This document shows positions 62,168 through 64,000 of a DNA stretch of 64,000 nucleotides, piece after piece (position 1 is the stretch's first letter; every line of letters begins with the position of its first letter). Under the pieces are notes generated by a model that was not told where the DNA came from, did not search any database, and worked only from the letters and a program-made list of their open reading frames with translations. Location: NCBI RefSeq assembly GCF_030388245.1, contig NZ_CP098360.1:540001-604000 (forward strand), in the 5' to 3' direction. A program made the translations under genes and the position numbers. The stretch comes from Paracoccus sp. TOH. GTDB taxonomy: Bacteria; Pseudomonadota; Alphaproteobacteria; Rhodobacterales; Rhodobacteraceae.

Positions 62168-63107
62168 CCGCCAGGTCCGCGGCGGCCTCGGGGTCCAGGG
62201 CCTCTTCCACGGCCATGCCGTCCTCCGCATCGCCGACCGAGCCTTCGATCAGCGCTTCGCAGCCGACGGCGGCCTTGCGCTTTTCCGCCTCGGCCGCCTG
62301 CGGCGAGTCCGGGAAGCGGTTGGTGATTTCCTGCAGATAGAAGCAGCCTTCCTGCGGTCCGCCCTTGGCGGACATGGCCCGCGACAGGCCCAGCAGCGCA
62401 TCGGCCGCCTGCGGTCCGTCCGGATTGGCGGCGAAGCTTTCCAGCCAGGCCAGGCCGGCGCCTTCCAGATCGCCGGCGGCATCCAGCGCCGCCCCGCGCA
62501 GGAACAGCGCCTCGGCGGTCAGTGGACCACCGGCATGGGTCTTGGCGATGGCCGCAAAGAGCTGCGCAGCACGGTGAAAGTCACCTTGACCGAGCACCTC
62601 CCGGGCCCGGTCGAAATCGGCTTTTTCCGCCGCAGTGGCGGCCCCGGCCGAAGGGGTCTTGGCGGGCGCGAGCGGCCCTTGCTGATCCGAGGACGGCAGC
62701 GGCGCCGCCCCCCCCTGCTCGCCCAGCGGCGACGGCGTGGTCAGGCTGCCAAGATCGCAGCCCTCCTCCATCTCGCACAGGCGGAATTCGATGTCGCCGA
62801 TGCGGGTGGTGCCGTCCTTGACGATGCGGTCGATGCGGTTCTGCAGCTGCTCGGTCTGGCCGGTCAGCTGCGCCAGCCGCGCCTCCATGGCATTCATGCG
62901 GTCGATGGCGCTGTCACCGCCCGCGGCCGCGAAGCCGGCAGGCCCCGAGGCGACGAGCTGCGCGCGCAGGTTCTGCAGATCGCTCGAAAGCTGGTTCAGC
63001 TCGGTCCGGATATCGGCCAGGGTCCGCGCGTCCTGCGCCGCGGCCGGCCAGGCGGCCAGGACGAAGCCCGCCGCCAGAACCAGTCCCCGGAAAACCCCTC
63101 CGACCAT
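62157..63107 (-). CDS. cpoB: Tol-Pal coordinator CpoB (YbgF)
   Basis: Periplasmic protein that links outer-membrane constriction by Tol-Pal with peptidoglycan synthesis at division. The 316-residue precursor has a signal peptide (about 1-24), a coiled-coil segment (TLADIRTELNQLSSDLQNLR, then NAMEARLAQLTGQTEQLQNR), a linker and TPR repeats (about 165-285). It has an acidic C-terminus. It overlaps the pal stop by one base (TGATG). Confidence 0.93.
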   Translation of the reverse strand: MVGGVFRGLVLAAGFVLAAWPAAAQDARTLADIRTELNQLSSDLQNLRAQLVASGPAGFAAAGGDSAIDRMNAMEARLAQLTGQTEQLQNRIDRIVKDGTTRIGDIEFRLCEMEEGCDLGSLTTPSPLGEQGGAAPLPSSDQQGPLAPAKTPSAGAATAAEKADFDRAREVLGQGDFHRAAQLFAAIAKTHAGGPLTAEALFLRGAALDAAGDLEGAGLAWLESFAANPDGPQAADALLGLSRAMSAKGGPQEGCFYLQEITNRFPDSPQAAEAEKRKAAVGCEALIEGSVGDAEDGMAVEEALDPEAAADLADGG

Positions 63108-63616
63108 CACATGCCCACCCCGGGGCTGACCACGGTCACGGCACGGCGGTTCTTGGTGAAACACTCCTCGGTCGAGCAGATCGCCAGCGGCCGTTCCTTG
63201 CCATAGCTGACGGTGCGCAGCCGGCCGGCCGCGATGCCCTGCGAGATCAGGTATTCCTGCACCGAGTTCGCCCGCCGGGCGCCCAGGGCAAGGTTGTATT
63301 CGCGGGTCCCCTGCTCATCGGCATGGCCCTCGATCACGGCCGAGAAGCCGGCATTCTGGCTCAGCCACCCTGCCTGGTTGGCCAGGATCGCCCGCGCCTC
63401 GGGCGTCAGGGTGGACTGGTCCAGCGGGAACAGCACGGTGTCGCCGACGCTGGCCTTGAAATATTCGGCGCTGCCCGGCAGCGCGGTCGAGCCGACGCCC
63501 GACGCGCCGCCCGCCCCGGCATAAGGGTCCTGGACCTGCATGTCCTGCGCCGGCCGGGCGCAGGCCGCCAGCGCGAGAATGGCACCGACTGCGGCAATTT
63601 TCATGAAAGTTTTCAT
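63107..63616 (-). CDS. pal: Peptidoglycan-associated lipoprotein Pal
   Basis: Outer-membrane lipoprotein binding peptidoglycan and TolB. The 169-residue precursor ends its signal at the lipobox LAAC (Cys19 in the chosen form). The OmpA-like domain has VIEGHADEQGTREYNLALGA and RRANSVQEYLISQGI, with the diaminopimelate-binding Asp/Arg pair. Starts four codons upstream or downstream are possible; the chosen MKTFMKIAAVGAILAL gives a normal lipoprotein signal. Confidence 0.95.
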   Translation of the reverse strand: MKTFMKIAAVGAILALAACARPAQDMQVQDPYAGAGGASGVGSTALPGSAEYFKASVGDTVLFPLDQSTLTPEARAILANQAGWLSQNAGFSAVIEGHADEQGTREYNLALGARRANSVQEYLISQGIAAGRLRTVSYGKERPLAICSTEECFTKNRRAVTVVSPGVGM

Positions 63617-63638
63617 AATCCTGTCCATCTCACGCACT

Positions 63639-64000
63639 TCAGGGCAGCAAGGGGCCCCAATCGGGGTCCGAGGCTGCGCCATTGATCTTGACCGGGCGCA
63701 TGTTGCGCCCCGTGATATCCACCGAATGCAGGCCCGGCTGGCCGTCGCCGCCCGGCGTCACCCGCGTGAACATCACGACGCGCCCATTGGGGGCCCAAGT
63801 CGGGCCCTCGTCAAGGAACGATTCCGTCAGCATTTTCTCTTCCGAACCATCGGTGCGCATGACGCCGATGTGGAATTTTCCGCCGACCTGGCGGGTAAAG
63901 GCGATCATGTCGCCGCGCGGCGACCAGACCGGGGTGCCGTAGCGCCCCTCGCCGAAGCTGATCCGCTTCGGCTCGCCGCCATTGGCGCCCATGATGTAGA
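63639..64000 (-). CDS. tolB: Tol-Pal translocation protein TolB (5' end outside window)
   Basis: Periplasmic beta-propeller protein of the Tol-Pal system. Only the C-terminal ~120 residues are inside the window. They show propeller repeats of the form [17 protein letters not shown] and [17 protein letters not shown], and end [13 protein letters not shown]. The pal gene follows after 22 bp, as in other Tol-Pal operons; tolA, tolR and tolQ are expected beyond the right edge. Confidence 0.93.
   Translation of the reverse strand, partial: YIMGANGGEPKRISFGEGRYGTPVWSPRGDMIAFTRQVGGKFHIGVMRTDGSEEKMLTESFLDEGPTWAPNGRVVMFTRVTPGGDGQPGLHSVDITGRNMRPVKINGAASDPDWGPLLP

Overview
The window is one contiguous piece of chromosome from a high-GC alphaproteobacterium, most likely a Rhodobacteraceae member and by overall feel Paracoccus-like. 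That placement rests on very high third-position GC, the protein sequences, and gene groupings such as dapA beside a lytic transglycosylase, ruvCAB beside tol-pal-ftsH, and a Pha/Mnh-type antiporter. It is essentially fully coding. I see no phage, insertion sequence, CRISPR array or rRNA operon, and one tRNA.

Left part (1-16.7 kb, mostly minus strand): the transcription/translation superoperon read right to left. It holds tuf, then 7.3 kb of accessory genes (ribbon-helix-helix protein, glyoxalase, Tat-exported GMC dehydrogenase pair, VOC and GFA proteins, acetyltransferase, ABC exporter), then tRNA-Trp, a sulfotransferase-like gene, secE, nusG, rplK, rplA, rplJ, rplL and the first 1137 codons of rpoB. 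The usual tuf-tRNA-Trp-secE-nusG order is kept but split by unrelated genes. Structured leaders lie before rplJ and rpoB.

16.7-30.6 kb: a TerB/DUF533 protein; a coupled ABC exporter-ygfZ-dinB operon; a class V aminotransferase; a TonB energising operon exbB-exbD-tonB; an oxyR with both redox cysteines; a CorC-type membrane protein that may be translated by coupling from a 42-codon leaderless ORF; a patatin-like lipase; and an Old Yellow Enzyme.

30.7-43.4 kb: a complete histidine uptake and degradation locus. Reading right to left from a shared control region: hutI, hutH, hutG, a CaiB/BaiF CoA-transferase, an acyl-CoA dehydrogenase, hutU, and a four-gene polar amino acid ABC transporter. Reading right: hutF and the repressor hutC. 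The control region carries an exact 16-bp direct repeat that fits a HutC operator pair. The CoA-transferase/acyl-CoA dehydrogenase pair inside the hut operon resembles the carnitine CaiB/CaiA pair and could link imidazole propionate to urocanate; this is the most interesting hypothesis in the window.

43.4-54.6 kb: suhB-like phosphatase, DMT exporter, soluble lytic transglycosylase, dapA with a strong terminator, and a six-gene Pha/Mnh cation/proton antiporter (AB fused, C, D, E, F, G).

54.6-64 kb: ruvC-ruvA-htpX-ruvB-thioesterase on the plus strand (htpX wedged between ruvA and ruvB), chorismate mutase, a hidden 26-residue membrane microprotein ending in a bidirectional terminator, then ftsH, tilS, cpoB, pal and the end of tolB on the minus strand. 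A dispersed intergenic hairpin repeat occurs two to four times.
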